DNA of 64,000 nt, from the NCBI RefSeq assembly GCF_013378445.1, contig NZ_JABXYK010000005.1, forward strand, positions 1 through 64,000, in the 5' to 3' direction. Positions 48,130 through 57,436 of this stretch are shown one piece after another. Within the stretch, counting starts at the first letter, position 1. Every line of letters begins with the position of its first letter. This DNA is from Mycoplana rhizolycopersici (GTDB lineage: Bacteria > Pseudomonadota > Alphaproteobacteria > Rhizobiales > Rhizobiaceae). The position numbers and the translations under genes are program-made. Under the pieces are notes generated by a model. It saw only the letters and a list, made by a program, of their open reading frames with translations, searched no databases and was not told the origin of the DNA.

Positions 48130-49869
48130 CTAGTGGCTGTCCTTGCCCACCGCGTTGCCGCGACATCCCTTGAGGAAGTCGAGATCCGCGCCGGTATCGG
48201 CGCCCTGGACGTGCTGCTGGTGCAGCCAGGCATAGCCGGACGTCGGCAGGTCATGGTTCGGCTGCCATTCGGCCAGCCGGCGCGCCAGTTCCTCTTCGGA
48301 AATGTCGAGGTGCAAGCGGCGGTTCGGCACGTCGAGCTCGATGAAGTCGCCGTTCTTGACGACCGCGAGCGGACCGCCGACAGCGGCTTCCGGCGAGGTG
48401 TGCAGGACGACGGTGCCGTAGGCGGTGCCGGACATGCGCGCGTCGGAAATGCGCACCATGTCGGTGATGCCCTTCTTCAGCACTTTCGGGGGAAGCCCCA
48501 TGTTGCCGACTTCAGCCATGCCCGGATAGCCCTTCGGCCCGCAGTTCTTCATGACCATGACGCAGGTCTCGTCGATGTCGAGATTGTCGTCGTTGATCTT
48601 GGCCTTGTAGTCGTCGATATCCTCGAAGACGACCGCCCTGCCCCGGTGCACCATCAGATGCGGCGAGGCGGCCGACGGCTTCAGCACCGCGCCCTTCGGC
48701 GCGAGGTTGCCGCGCACGACGACGATACCGCCCGACTGCGTCAGCGCCTTTTCCGCCGGCAGGATGACGTCCTCGTTCCAGTTGACGACGTCCTTGACCT
48801 CGTCCCAGACGGTCTCGCCCGAAACCGTGATCGCATCCTTGTGCAGCAGACCGGCTTCGCCGAGGCGCTTCAGCACGACGGGGAGGCCGCCGGCGTAGAA
48901 GAACTCTTCCATCAGATACTTGCCGGACGGCATCAGGTTGACGATCGTCGGGACGTCGCGACCGCAGCGGTCCCAGTCGTCCAGCGTCAGGTCGACGCCG
49001 ACGCGGCCGGCCATGGCGAGCAGGTGGATCACGGCGTTGGTCGATCCGCCGATCGCCGCATTGGTGCGGATGGCGTTCTCGAAGGCCTGCTTCGTCATGA
49101 TGTCAGAGGGCTTCAGGTCGTCCTTGACCATCTGCACGATGCGGCGGCCGGTCAACTGCGCCATGACCTTGCGGCGGGAATCGACGCCCGGAATCGCAGC
49201 GTTGCCGGACAGAGCCATGCCGAGCGCTTCCGCCATCGACGCCATGGTGGAAGCGGTGCCCATGGTGTTGCAGGTGCCGGACGAACGGCTCATCGAGGCC
49301 TCGGCCTCGAGGAATTCGGCCTGCGTCATCTCGCCGGCCTTCACCATCTCGGAGAACTTCCACAGATGCGTGCCGGAACCGACGCGTTCGCCACGGAAAT
49401 AGCCGTTCAGCATCGGTCCGCCGGTGACGACGATCGAGGGCAGGTCGCAGGATGCGGCACCCATGATCAGCGACGGCGTGGTCTTGTCGCAGCCGACCAG
49501 CAGCACACAGCCGTCCATCGGCTGGCCGCGGATCGCTTCCTCGACCGCGAGTGCCGCAAGGTTGCGGTACATCATCGCGGTCGGGCGGAAGGTGTTTTCG
49601 GAGGCAGAGAACACCGGGACCTCGAGCGGGAAGCCGCCGGCCTCCCACACGCCCGCCTTCACCTTCTCGGCGAGCTCGCGCAGATGACCGTTGCACGGGG
49701 TCATGTCCGACCAGGTGTTGAGGATGCCGATCACCGGCCGTCCGTCGAAAAGGTCGTGCGGATAGCCCTGGTTCTTCAACCAGCCACGATGGTAGATCAC
49801 GTCGCGGCTCGTGCCGCCGTACCATTCCTGCGACCTAAGCCTGCGCGGCCATTCTGCTTTCTTCGTCAT
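48130..49869 (-). CDS. IlvD/Edd-family sugar-acid dehydratase (L-arabinonate type)
   Basis: A 579-residue Fe-S dehydratase that removes water from sugar acids to give 2-keto-3-deoxy acids. Cluster motifs: TWSDMTPCNGHL, GCDKTTPSLIMG and SSGTCNTMGTASTM. The family branch fits L-arabinonate dehydratase (also acting on D-fuconate or D-galactonate). ATG 49869 is supported by AAGGA upstream. It follows gguC and probably ends the chvE operon, so it likely works on the acid form of the imported aldose. L-arabinose is the leading guess. Confidence 0.85.
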   Translation of the reverse strand: MTKKAEWPRRLRSQEWYGGTSRDVIYHRGWLKNQGYPHDLFDGRPVIGILNTWSDMTPCNGHLRELAEKVKAGVWEAGGFPLEVPVFSASENTFRPTAMMYRNLAALAVEEAIRGQPMDGCVLLVGCDKTTPSLIMGAASCDLPSIVVTGGPMLNGYFRGERVGSGTHLWKFSEMVKAGEMTQAEFLEAEASMSRSSGTCNTMGTASTMASMAEALGMALSGNAAIPGVDSRRKVMAQLTGRRIVQMVKDDLKPSDIMTKQAFENAIRTNAAIGGSTNAVIHLLAMAGRVGVDLTLDDWDRCGRDVPTIVNLMPSGKYLMEEFFYAGGLPVVLKRLGEAGLLHKDAITVSGETVWDEVKDVVNWNEDVILPAEKALTQSGGIVVVRGNLAPKGAVLKPSAASPHLMVHRGRAVVFEDIDDYKAKINDDNLDIDETCVMVMKNCGPKGYPGMAEVGNMGLPPKVLKKGITDMVRISDARMSGTAYGTVVLHTSPEAAVGGPLAVVKNGDFIELDVPNRRLHLDISEEELARRLAEWQPNHDLPTSGYAWLHQQHVQGADTGADLDFLKGCRGNAVGKDSH

Positions 49870-50069
49870 TTTCCAAACGTCCTTGAAAGGGGCGCCCCGG
49901 CGTAAGTGCCGGAACGCTATGGTCATGCCCGCATGCTGGCGGCCCTGACCGTTGTTCAGACCTCGTTGGCGCACCTGTCCCGTTCGCGCGACCCGGCGCA
50001 GAACGGCGCGAAACCCCGCGCATTCTCCGCCGCCTCACGCCGCCAACGCGGCACACCGATCCGTCGCTC

Positions 50070-51068
50070 TCAGAGCTGCCGGATCTCGATCTCTTCTTCC
50101 GCGGCGATCGCCAGCGGATTGCGCAGCGCAAGGCCGAAGCCATCTGCACCGATCTCGAAAACATCGCCCTCCTGCGTGCGGATGCCATCGCCGAACGACA
50201 GCGTCGCCGTGCCGAACATGTGCACATGCACCTCGCCGGGCTGGCGGAAGAGCGGATACTTGAAATGGTGATATTCGAGGTTGGCGAAGGTGTGCGACAT
50301 GTTCGCCTCGCCGGAAACGAACGGCTTTTCCCACAGCACCTTGCCGTCGCGGACGATGCGCGAGAAGCCGCGAATGTCGTTCGGCGCCTCTCCGACGCGG
50401 ATTTCCGGCCCAAAGCTCGCCTGACGCAGCTTCGAATGGGCGAGATAGAGGTAGTTGACCCGTTCGGTGACGTGGTCGGAGAACTCGTTGGCGACGGCAA
50501 AGCCGATGCGGAACGGAACGCCCTTGCCGGAGATGACGTAGATGCCGGCCATTTCCGGCTCCTCGCCGCCGTCCTCGGCGAATGAAGGCGAGGTCAGGGC
50601 CGCGCCGGGCGCAACCGCCTGCGAGCCGTTGCCCTTGTAGAACCACTCGGGCTGGACGCCCTTTTCACCGGGCTTCGGCTTGCCGCCCTCGAGGCCCATC
50701 CTGAACATCTTCATCGAGTCGGTCAGCGTTTCCTCGGCCGCCTCGTTCGCCTTCTTGTGCATGGCGTCACGGGTCGCAGCCGAACCCAGATGGGTCAGGC
50801 CGGTGCCGGTCAGATGCAGATGAGCAGGATCGGGATGGGTGATCGGCGCGATCAGCCGCCCCTCCGCATAGGCCTTTTCCAGATCGACGGCGTCGCCGAG
50901 GCCGTGCGCCTCGACCACCGCCTTCAGGCTCTTGCCACCGTCGGCGGCTTCCATTGCCAGCGCATAGAGGCTTTGGGCATTGTTGACGGCGCGACCGCCC
51001 TGCCCCTCTTCGCGCACGACGACGGTGATGGAACCGTCAGCATTCTTGACCTGAGAAACCAGCATCAT
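50070..51068 (-). CDS. gguC: GguC/AraD1-family protein (FAH superfamily)
   Basis: A 332-residue fumarylacetoacetate-hydrolase-fold protein that, by family, dehydrates or cleaves 2-keto-3-deoxy acids. FRIGFAVANEFSDHVTERVN, SGEANMSHTFANLEYHHFKY and HMFGTATLSFGDGI are GguC-type. ATG 51068 has AAGGGAATGA upstream. The order chvE-gguA-gguB-gguC matches Agrobacterium, where gguC is part of the sugar locus but its reaction is not proven. The dehydratase just downstream would supply its substrate. Confidence 0.87.
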   Translation of the reverse strand: MMLVSQVKNADGSITVVVREEGQGGRAVNNAQSLYALAMEAADGGKSLKAVVEAHGLGDAVDLEKAYAEGRLIAPITHPDPAHLHLTGTGLTHLGSAATRDAMHKKANEAAEETLTDSMKMFRMGLEGGKPKPGEKGVQPEWFYKGNGSQAVAPGAALTSPSFAEDGGEEPEMAGIYVISGKGVPFRIGFAVANEFSDHVTERVNYLYLAHSKLRQASFGPEIRVGEAPNDIRGFSRIVRDGKVLWEKPFVSGEANMSHTFANLEYHHFKYPLFRQPGEVHVHMFGTATLSFGDGIRTQEGDVFEIGADGFGLALRNPLAIAAEEEIEIRQL

Positions 51069-51171
51069 TCATTCCCTTGCAATCTGGCTACGATCGACCG
51101 CGGGCCCACCGCGGGTCCGGCGTCCGTCACAGGCCGCCGGCGCATGCAGGCAGCCCGTGGGGTCGAGCCGG

Positions 51172-52380
51172 TCAGCCCTTGTTCTTGTTGTAGACGTCGA
51201 AGAAGACGGCCGCGAGCAGCACCAGACCCTTGATGAGCTGCTGGTAGTCGATGCCGATGCCCATGATCGACATGCCGTTGTTCATCACGCCCATGATGAA
51301 GGCGCCGATCACCGCACCGGTGATCTTGCCGACGCCGCCGGACGCCGACGCGCCGCCGATGAAGCAGGCCGCGATCACGTCCAGCTCGAAGCCGACGCCG
51401 GCCTTGGGGGTGGCCGAGTTCAGGCGGGCGGTGATGATCATGCCGGCAAGCGCCGCAAGCACGCCCATGTTGGCGAAGGTATAGAAGGTCAGCCGCTCGG
51501 TGTTGATGCCCGAGAGCTTCGCCGCCTTCTCGTTGCCGCCCATGGCATAGATCCGCCGGCCGACGGTGGAGCGCGTGGTGACGAAGGAATAGAGTGCGAT
51601 CAGAACACCCATCACGACCAGCACGTTCGGCAGGCCGCGGTAGGTCGACAGCTGGAAGCCGATGAAGAGTGCGACGACGGTAATGACGGCCATCTGGAGG
51701 GCGAAGAACACGAACGGCTCGTTCTCCGAACCGTGCATTTCGTTGATGCGGCGATTGCGGAAGCCGGACCAGATGGCGAGTGCGACGAGAATCACCACCG
51801 CGACCAGCGCCACCATGTTCTTGATCGTCTCGGGCGCCGGATTGAGGAAAGAGAGGAAATCCGGAACGAAGCCGGTCGACAGGATCTGGAACTCCTTCGG
51901 GAACGGACCGATCGGGCGACCACCGAGCACGACATAGGTCATGCCGCGGAAGACGAGCATGCCCGCCAGCGTCACGATGAACGCCGGGATTTTCTGGTAG
52001 GCCACCCAGTAGCCCTGCGCAGCCCCCATGATGCCGCCGACGATGAGACAGGCGGGTACCACCACGATGGCCGGCAGCCCCCACTTCACCAGCATGATCG
52101 CCGATATGGCGCCGATGAAGGCGACGATCGATCCGACCGACAGGTCGATATGCCCGGCGACGATGATCAGCAACATGCCCAGCGCCATGATGACGATGAA
52201 CGAGTTCTGCAGCACGAGGTTCGTGATGTTGACGGGTCGGAACAGAACGCCGTTGGTGACGATCTGGAAGAACACCATGATGACGACGAGCGCGACGAGA
52301 AGTCCGTACTCGCGGATGTTGTTCTTGAGGTAGTCCGCGATGGACGGTTTGGCGGCAGGAGCGCTTGTATCGGCGACCAT
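51172..52380 (-). CDS. gguB: Sugar ABC transporter permease GguB
   Basis: A 402-residue inner-membrane permease of the ribose/xylose (BPD_transp_2) type with about ten helices. IVAGHIDLSVGSIVAFIGAI and IYAMGGNEKAAKLSGINTER are characteristic. ATG 52380 overlaps the gguA stop by one base (TAATG) with GGGGAG upstream. It pairs with the two-domain ATPase GguA and the binding protein ChvE. Confidence 0.95.
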   Translation of the reverse strand: MVADTSAPAAKPSIADYLKNNIREYGLLVALVVIMVFFQIVTNGVLFRPVNITNLVLQNSFIVIMALGMLLIIVAGHIDLSVGSIVAFIGAISAIMLVKWGLPAIVVVPACLIVGGIMGAAQGYWVAYQKIPAFIVTLAGMLVFRGMTYVVLGGRPIGPFPKEFQILSTGFVPDFLSFLNPAPETIKNMVALVAVVILVALAIWSGFRNRRINEMHGSENEPFVFFALQMAVITVVALFIGFQLSTYRGLPNVLVVMGVLIALYSFVTTRSTVGRRIYAMGGNEKAAKLSGINTERLTFYTFANMGVLAALAGMIITARLNSATPKAGVGFELDVIAACFIGGASASGGVGKITGAVIGAFIMGVMNNGMSIMGIGIDYQQLIKGLVLLAAVFFDVYNKNKG

Positions 52381-53915
52381 TAGTGTTTCTCCCCGGAGCG
52401 CATGATGGCGCGCATGATGGATTCTTGGCTTGCCTCCTCCTTGGAGAGCTCCGCGACGATACGTCCTTCGTTCATGACATAGATGCGATCGCAGGTTCCA
52501 AGCAGCTCCGGCATCTCCGAAGAGATCATCAGTATGCCTTTGCCCTCGGCTGCAAGCTGGTTGATGATGGTATAGATCTCGAACTTGGCTCCGACGTCGA
52601 TACCGCGCGTCGGCTCGTCGAGGATGAGGACCTCAGGATTGGTGAACAGCCATTTCGACAGCACCACCTTCTGCTGGTTACCGCCCGAAAGGTTAACGGT
52701 TTCCTGATAGATCGAATGCGAGCGGATGTGCAGTTTCGACCGGTAGTCGGTCGCTACCTTCGCCTCCTTGCGGTCATCGATGATGCCGTTGCTGGACACC
52801 GCACCCAGATTGGAAAGGGTCGTGTTTTCCTTGATGTTGTTCATCAGGACGAGGCCCAGATGCTTGCGGTCCTCGGTCACGTAGGCGAGGCCCGCGTCGA
52901 TCGCCTTGGGGATCGTGCTGACGTCGACCGGCTTGCCGCGCATGTACACGTCGCCGGTGATCTTGTGGCCCCAGGACTTGCCGAAGAGGCTCATCGCCGT
53001 CTCGGTGCGCCCCGCGCCCATCAGGCCCGCGATACCGACCACCTCGCCGGCACGGACCGTGAAATTGACGTCGTGCAGGAACTGGCGGTCGCGGTGATGC
53101 TGGTGGAAGACGTTCCAGTTCTTCACTTCCAGCAACGTCTCGCCGATCTTCGGTTCGCGCGGCGGATAGCGGTCGTCCATGTCGCGACCGACCATACCCT
53201 TGATGATCCGGTCTTCGCTGATGTCTTCCTTGTGACAGTCCAGCGTCTCCACCGTGCCGCCGTCGCGCAGGATGGTGATCTTGTCGGCGACCTTTTTGAT
53301 CTCGTTCAGCTTGTGCGAGATGATGATCGAGGTCATGCCCTGCTTGCGGAACTCCATCAAGAGCTTCAGCAGCGCGTCGGAATCCGTCTCGTTCAGCGAG
53401 GCGGTCGGCTCGTCGAGGATCAAAAGCCGCACCTTCTTCGAAAGTGCCTTGGCGATCTCGACCAGCTGCTGCTTGCCCACGCCGATATCGGTGATGAGCG
53501 TCGACGGCGATTCGCTGAGCCCGACCTTTTTCAGCAGTTCCTGCGTCCGGGCAAAGGTCTGCGGCCAGTGGATCACGCCGTTCTGGGCGATCTCGTTGCC
53601 GAGGAAGATGTTCTCGGCGATCGACAGCAGCGGCACGAGCGCCAGCTCCTGGTGAATGATGATGATGCCGAGCTCTTCGCTGTCGGAAATGGTCGAGAAG
53701 CGGCGAACCTCGCCGTCGTAGTGAATCTCGCCTTCGTAGGTTCCCGCGGGGTAGACGCCGCTGAGCACCTTCATGAGCGTCGACTTGCCGGCGCCGTTTT
53801 CGCCGACGAGCGCGTGGATTTCGCCTTCGCTCACCTTGAAGCTGACGTTGTCGAGCGCACGGACGCCGGGAAACGTCTTGGTGATGCTCCGCATTTCGAG
53901 GATGATGTTGTCCAT
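52380..53915 (-). CDS. gguA: Sugar ABC transporter ATP-binding protein GguA
   Basis: A 511-residue protein with two fused nucleotide-binding domains (MglA/XylG type). Walker [13 protein letters not shown] and Walker [12 protein letters not shown] mark domain one; domain two has the signature [15 protein letters not shown] and [13 protein letters not shown]. It energises import through GguB, fed by ChvE. A pair of hairpins precedes it, downstream of chvE. Confidence 0.95.
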   Translation of the reverse strand: MDNIILEMRSITKTFPGVRALDNVSFKVSEGEIHALVGENGAGKSTLMKVLSGVYPAGTYEGEIHYDGEVRRFSTISDSEELGIIIIHQELALVPLLSIAENIFLGNEIAQNGVIHWPQTFARTQELLKKVGLSESPSTLITDIGVGKQQLVEIAKALSKKVRLLILDEPTASLNETDSDALLKLLMEFRKQGMTSIIISHKLNEIKKVADKITILRDGGTVETLDCHKEDISEDRIIKGMVGRDMDDRYPPREPKIGETLLEVKNWNVFHQHHRDRQFLHDVNFTVRAGEVVGIAGLMGAGRTETAMSLFGKSWGHKITGDVYMRGKPVDVSTIPKAIDAGLAYVTEDRKHLGLVLMNNIKENTTLSNLGAVSSNGIIDDRKEAKVATDYRSKLHIRSHSIYQETVNLSGGNQQKVVLSKWLFTNPEVLILDEPTRGIDVGAKFEIYTIINQLAAEGKGILMISSEMPELLGTCDRIYVMNEGRIVAELSKEEASQESIMRAIMRSGEKH

Positions 53916-53957
53916 AGTCCTGGCATTCCGGCAGAAATCTGCAAGCGACGGGGTGTA

Positions 53958-54014
53958 GGGCCCGAAATCCCGGGCCCGCCCGCCAAGGTAAAGGGTCCGC
54001 TATCGCGCGGACCC
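53958..54014 (-). promoter_or_regulatory. Tandem intercistronic hairpins between chvE and gguA
   Basis: Two perfect hairpins fill the 112-bp gap: GGGTCCGC/GCGGACCC (53993-54014, 8 bp) and GGGCCCG/CGGGCCC (53958-53977, 7 bp). No T-run follows. As in other binding-protein operons, they could stabilise the chvE mRNA or cut readthrough so that ChvE is made in excess. Confidence 0.6.
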
Positions 54015-54027
54015 CGTTTCATGGCGA

Positions 54028-55098
54028 TCAGTTGTTGATCTGATCTTCGGTGTAGTAGCCAGCGCCCACCAGGATGTCCTTGGCGTTGGACTTGTCGACC
54101 GAAACCGGCTTCAGCAGGTAGGACGGGATGACCTTGACGCCGTTGTCGTAGGTCTTGGTGTCGTTGACTTCCGGCTCCTTGCCGCCGAGGATCGCGTCCG
54201 TCATGTTGACGGCGACCTTGGCGAGTTCGCGGGTGTCCTTGAACACCGTCGAATACTGCTCGTCGGCGAGGATCGACTTGACCGACGGCAGTTCGGCGTC
54301 CTGACCGGTGACGACCGCCATCTTCTGGTCGCCCGAGCCGTAGCCGACGCCCTTCAGGGCCGACAGGATGCCGATGGAGAGGCCGTCATAGGGCGACAGC
54401 ACGCCATGGACCTGCGCATCGGTATAGGTCGAGGACAGGAGGTTTTCCATGCGGGCCTGGGCAACTGCACCGTCCCAGCGCAGCGTGCCGACCTGGTCCA
54501 TGCCCTGCTGGCCGGACTTGATGACGATATCGCCGCTGTCGATCAGCGGCTGCAGGACCGACATGGCGCCGTCGTAGAAGAAGAAGGCGTTGTTGTCGTC
54601 CGGCGAACCGCCGAACAGCTCGACGTTCCACGGCTTGACGTCGCCGAACTGGGCCTTCAGGCCGTCGACGAGGCTGGTCGCCTGCAAGACGCCGACCTGG
54701 AAGTTGTCGAACGTGGCGTAGTAGTCGACATTGCCCGAATCGCGGATGAGGCGGTCGTAGGCGATGACCTTGACCCCGGCTTCGTGCGCCTTGGCGAGAA
54801 TGTCGGAAAGCGTGGTGCCGTCGATCGCGCCGATCACGAGAACCTTGGCACCCTTGGTGACCATGTTTTCGATCTGCGCAAGCTGGTTCGGGATGTCGTC
54901 ATCGGCGAACTGCAGGTCCGGCGTGTAGCCAGCTTCCTTGAACAGCTTCTCCATCGTCTCGCCGTCGGAAATCCAGCGGGTCGAAGTCTTGGTCGGCATG
55001 GAAATGCCGACGGCGCCCTTGTCCTGGGCGAAGGCAGGCATAGCGAAGGACGCCACGCTGACGGCAGCGGCGGCGAGAAGCGAGGTGATCAATTTCAT
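54028..55098 (-). CDS. chvE: Periplasmic multi-sugar-binding protein ChvE
   Basis: A 356-residue binding protein for aldoses such as galactose, arabinose, glucose and xylose. It has a Sec signal ([20 protein letters not shown], cleaved after about residue 25). The mature start [20 protein letters not shown] and [15 protein letters not shown] are ChvE-like. In Agrobacterium ChvE also signals to VirA. ATG 55098 follows GGGAGAG. It heads chvE-gguABC with gbpR divergent. Whether it takes part in host signalling here is unknown. Confidence 0.95.
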   Translation of the reverse strand: MKLITSLLAAAAVSVASFAMPAFAQDKGAVGISMPTKTSTRWISDGETMEKLFKEAGYTPDLQFADDDIPNQLAQIENMVTKGAKVLVIGAIDGTTLSDILAKAHEAGVKVIAYDRLIRDSGNVDYYATFDNFQVGVLQATSLVDGLKAQFGDVKPWNVELFGGSPDDNNAFFFYDGAMSVLQPLIDSGDIVIKSGQQGMDQVGTLRWDGAVAQARMENLLSSTYTDAQVHGVLSPYDGLSIGILSALKGVGYGSGDQKMAVVTGQDAELPSVKSILADEQYSTVFKDTRELAKVAVNMTDAILGGKEPEVNDTKTYDNGVKVIPSYLLKPVSVDKSNAKDILVGAGYYTEDQINN

Positions 55099-55278
55099 TA
55101 GCAGGTCTCTCCCTTGTATTTGCGGCTCGACCCCCAGGTCCGAACCGTACGCGATGCTTCGTTGCCCGCTGTCGCAGACGACGGTCTCCAACGGAGGAAA
55201 AGGATAAATACCCCTCCCGGCCTCAACTCCCTTGGGCACGAGCGCACCTGGCGGCAACCTCTACCGAATTGCCATAAC

Positions 55279-55284
55279 TGTCAA
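55279..55284 (-). promoter_or_regulatory. Putative -35 box of chvE
   Basis: TTGACA on the minus strand, about 185 bp upstream of the chvE start, with a poor -10 (GAGGTT at 17-bp spacing). Such an imperfect promoter would fit activation by GbpR at the dyad 20 bp further upstream. Confidence 0.4.
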
Positions 55285-55304
55285 ATACAATAAGCTTCTA
55301 TTCC

Positions 55305-55340
55305 CATATCAAAAGCGGTATATTGACCGCTAATGATATG
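55305..55340. promoter_or_regulatory. 36-bp dyad, probable GbpR operator
   Basis: CATATCA-AA-AGCGGT, six bases, then ACCGCT-AA-TGATATG: arms of 15 bases with 13 pairing. The centre (55322) lies about 40 bp upstream of the chvE -35 box and just before gbpR. LysR activators usually bind such a dyad near -65 and repress their own gene. The link to GbpR is inferred. Confidence 0.6.
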
Positions 55341-55358
55341 ATTTTTCGACAGGGCCTC

Positions 55359-56384
55359 ATGCACTCCATGCACGCCAATGAATTCATCGACGACCTTCCG
55401 CCCGACGGGCCGCGGGACGAGCAACTCGGCCTCGGCCTCCTGCGCTCTGGCCTGAAACTCAATCACCTGCGCATGATCGTGGCGATCGACCATCACAAGC
55501 AGATCAGCGCCGCCGCCGCCGCACTCAACATCTCCCAGCCGGCGGCCTCACGCATGCTGACGGAAATGGAGAGTATAATAAAGGCGCAGCTCTGTGAACG
55601 GGTCTCGCGCGGGGTGGAACTGACCCAGTTCGGCCGCGCCTTCGCCCGTCGCGCCCGCACCATCCTGCTCGAACTGGACGAAGTGGACCGGGAGATCGCC
55701 GCACTGAAGTCGGGCGCGGGCGGCACCGTATTTCTCGGCACCGTGACGGCCCCGGCGATCAGTCTTGCGGTACCGGCGATCCAGCAGGTCAGCGCCGCCT
55801 ATCCGGGCATCGAGGTCAATGTCCGCATCGAGACGAGCAACGTGCTCGCCCGCGAACTCTTGTCCTCCAAGCACGATTTCATCCTCGCCCGGGTGCCTGA
55901 CGATCTCGATCCGCGGCAGTTCAACGTGCAGGAAATCGGCATCGAGAAGGCCTGCCTGATCGTCCGCAAGGGCCACCCTCTGGCCGACAAGCCGGTTGTT
56001 TCGCTCTCGGACCTCCCCTCATACGACTGGGTGTTCCAGCCGCCGGGGACGCTTCTGCGCCGCCGCGTGGAGGAGCTTTTCATCGCCGGCGACGTCCCCC
56101 TGCCGACGACGGTGGTCAACACCGCTTCCCTGCTCCTCACGGTCGCGCTCGTCTGCTCGTCGAACGCCGTCGCGCCGATCGCCCGTGACATGGCCGAATT
56201 CGTCACCGAGAAAGGCGGCGGCCCCAGCGAGGTGCGCATCCTCAACACCGACTTCGACATCGACATCAAACCCTATAGCCTGATCTCGGTCAAAGGACGC
56301 GCCCTCCCCCCGAGCGCGAAGCTGTTCTATGATCTCATCCTGCAGCGCAGCAGGATGCTTTTCCCCGAACGCGCGGAAGACTGA
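55359..56384 (+). CDS. gbpR: LysR-type regulator GbpR (galactose-binding protein regulator)
   Basis: About 341 residues. The helix-turn-helix (QISAAAAALNISQPAASRML) lies about 45 residues in. The start is taken at ATG 55359 because the earlier in-frame ATG (55338) lies inside the operator dyad. It is divergent from chvE, as gbpR is in Agrobacterium, where it controls chvE in response to sugars. A J-domain-like gene follows in the same transcript. Confidence 0.9.
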   Translation: MHSMHANEFIDDLPPDGPRDEQLGLGLLRSGLKLNHLRMIVAIDHHKQISAAAAALNISQPAASRMLTEMESIIKAQLCERVSRGVELTQFGRAFARRARTILLELDEVDREIAALKSGAGGTVFLGTVTAPAISLAVPAIQQVSAAYPGIEVNVRIETSNVLARELLSSKHDFILARVPDDLDPRQFNVQEIGIEKACLIVRKGHPLADKPVVSLSDLPSYDWVFQPPGTLLRRRVEELFIAGDVPLPTTVVNTASLLLTVALVCSSNAVAPIARDMAEFVTEKGGGPSEVRILNTDFDIDIKPYSLISVKGRALPPSAKLFYDLILQRSRMLFPERAED

Positions 56385-56394
56385 GGAAGAACCC

Positions 56395-56892
56395 GTGTTC
56401 GGAAAAAGCGTTTTTGAGAGCGTACTGGAACGCCTTCGTGCGGAAGATGAATCCGCATTCGAAGACGGCGGCGACGCACCGCACGAGCCGCCGCGCGGCC
56501 CTCTCCCCGCCTTCGCGGTCTTCGGCAGGGAGCAGATGGCGGCGTCCGGCCATGCGGCGGCATCCGCCTATCGCGAGTTTGCCGAAGATGGCCCGATGCA
56601 GGGCGAAGGTGGGCAACGAGAGGAACCGGCGATCGACGAAGCCCCGGCATCACCGCCCTACCTGATGCGGACAGCACCCGACGAAGTCGCCGCGGACCTC
56701 GGGCTCAGCGGGTCGGAAACCGGTACGGAGCTGGCCGCGATACGCCGCGCTTTTGCGCGCGAGAACCATCCCGATGCAGCCCCGGAGGCTTTGCGGGCGA
56801 ACGCGACGCGCCGGATGATGATTGCAAACATGCTGATCGACGAAACGCTGCGGCGCATGCAGGCGGAAGCAGCGCTCGGCTTGCGCAGGTGA
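56395..56892 (+). CDS. J-domain-like protein
   Basis: About 165 residues. The C-terminal third (ADLGLSGSETGTELAAIRRA, then FARENHPDAAPEAL) resembles a DnaJ helix II-loop with the HPD motif, preceded by an acidic, low-complexity region. GTG 56395 follows GAGGAAG, and the gene starts 10 bp after the gbpR stop. It may recruit DnaK, but the client is unknown. Confidence 0.7.
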   Translation: MFGKSVFESVLERLRAEDESAFEDGGDAPHEPPRGPLPAFAVFGREQMAASGHAAASAYREFAEDGPMQGEGGQREEPAIDEAPASPPYLMRTAPDEVAADLGLSGSETGTELAAIRRAFARENHPDAAPEALRANATRRMMIANMLIDETLRRMQAEAALGLRR

Positions 56893-56899
56893 ACGGCGG

Positions 56900-57172
56900 C
56901 TATTGCTCCCTGTTGTCCCCGGCCGGCTTGTCCTCGACCGGCTTTTCCTCAGCCAGCTTTTCCTCGGCAGGCTTTTCGGCCTGCTCTTCCGGCGGCTTGT
57001 AGAAAAGGAGCAGTTGCGCAAACGCGTAGGAGCTGATGACCAGAAAGATCAGTCCCCAGGTCTGCTGGCCGTTATAGTATTCCACGGCGGTCCAGGCGAC
57101 GCAGCCCCCGACCAGCACCAACCGAACCCAGAGCGGGCGGTAGACCGGGTGGGTGGGATCGATGAATTTCAT
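56900..57172 (-). CDS. Small membrane protein with charged tail
   Basis: About 90 residues. Two hydrophobic helices (LWVRLVLVGGCVAWTAVEYY and WGLIFLVISSYAFAQLLLFY) are followed by a repeat-like tail rich in Lys, Pro and Glu (EKPAEEKLAEEKPVEDKPAG). ATG 57172 follows GGAGGCG. It faces the J-domain-like gene end to end (7 bp). Function unknown. Confidence 0.75.
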   Translation of the reverse strand: MKFIDPTHPVYRPLWVRLVLVGGCVAWTAVEYYNGQQTWGLIFLVISSYAFAQLLLFYKPPEEQAEKPAEEKLAEEKPVEDKPAGDNREQ

Positions 57173-57436
57173 GCGGCGCCTCCGACTATTGTTTGCAGCC
57201 CTCTTAAGAGGTTTTGCGGCGGAAGGAAACCGCCGCCGGACGCGCCACGAACCGCTTGACGACGGCTGCACGAAATGGAATGAATATTCTAAAATTATCG
57301 AATGGCGGCTCACGTATTCCATTTAAAATGGAGCGAGGGGCGCACCATCCTCGTCGAAAGAGAGGCGCAATCGGGGAAAGCGCATGCCCCCGCCCACCGC
57401 CGGCAGCAATCTCCGGCAGCACAACGAGTTGAAAAC

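Noticed and set aside
47593-49905. Long plus-strand open frame opposite the dehydratase
   Set aside because: It lies antisense to a full-length IlvD/Edd protein with clear cluster motifs and has no recognisable domain.
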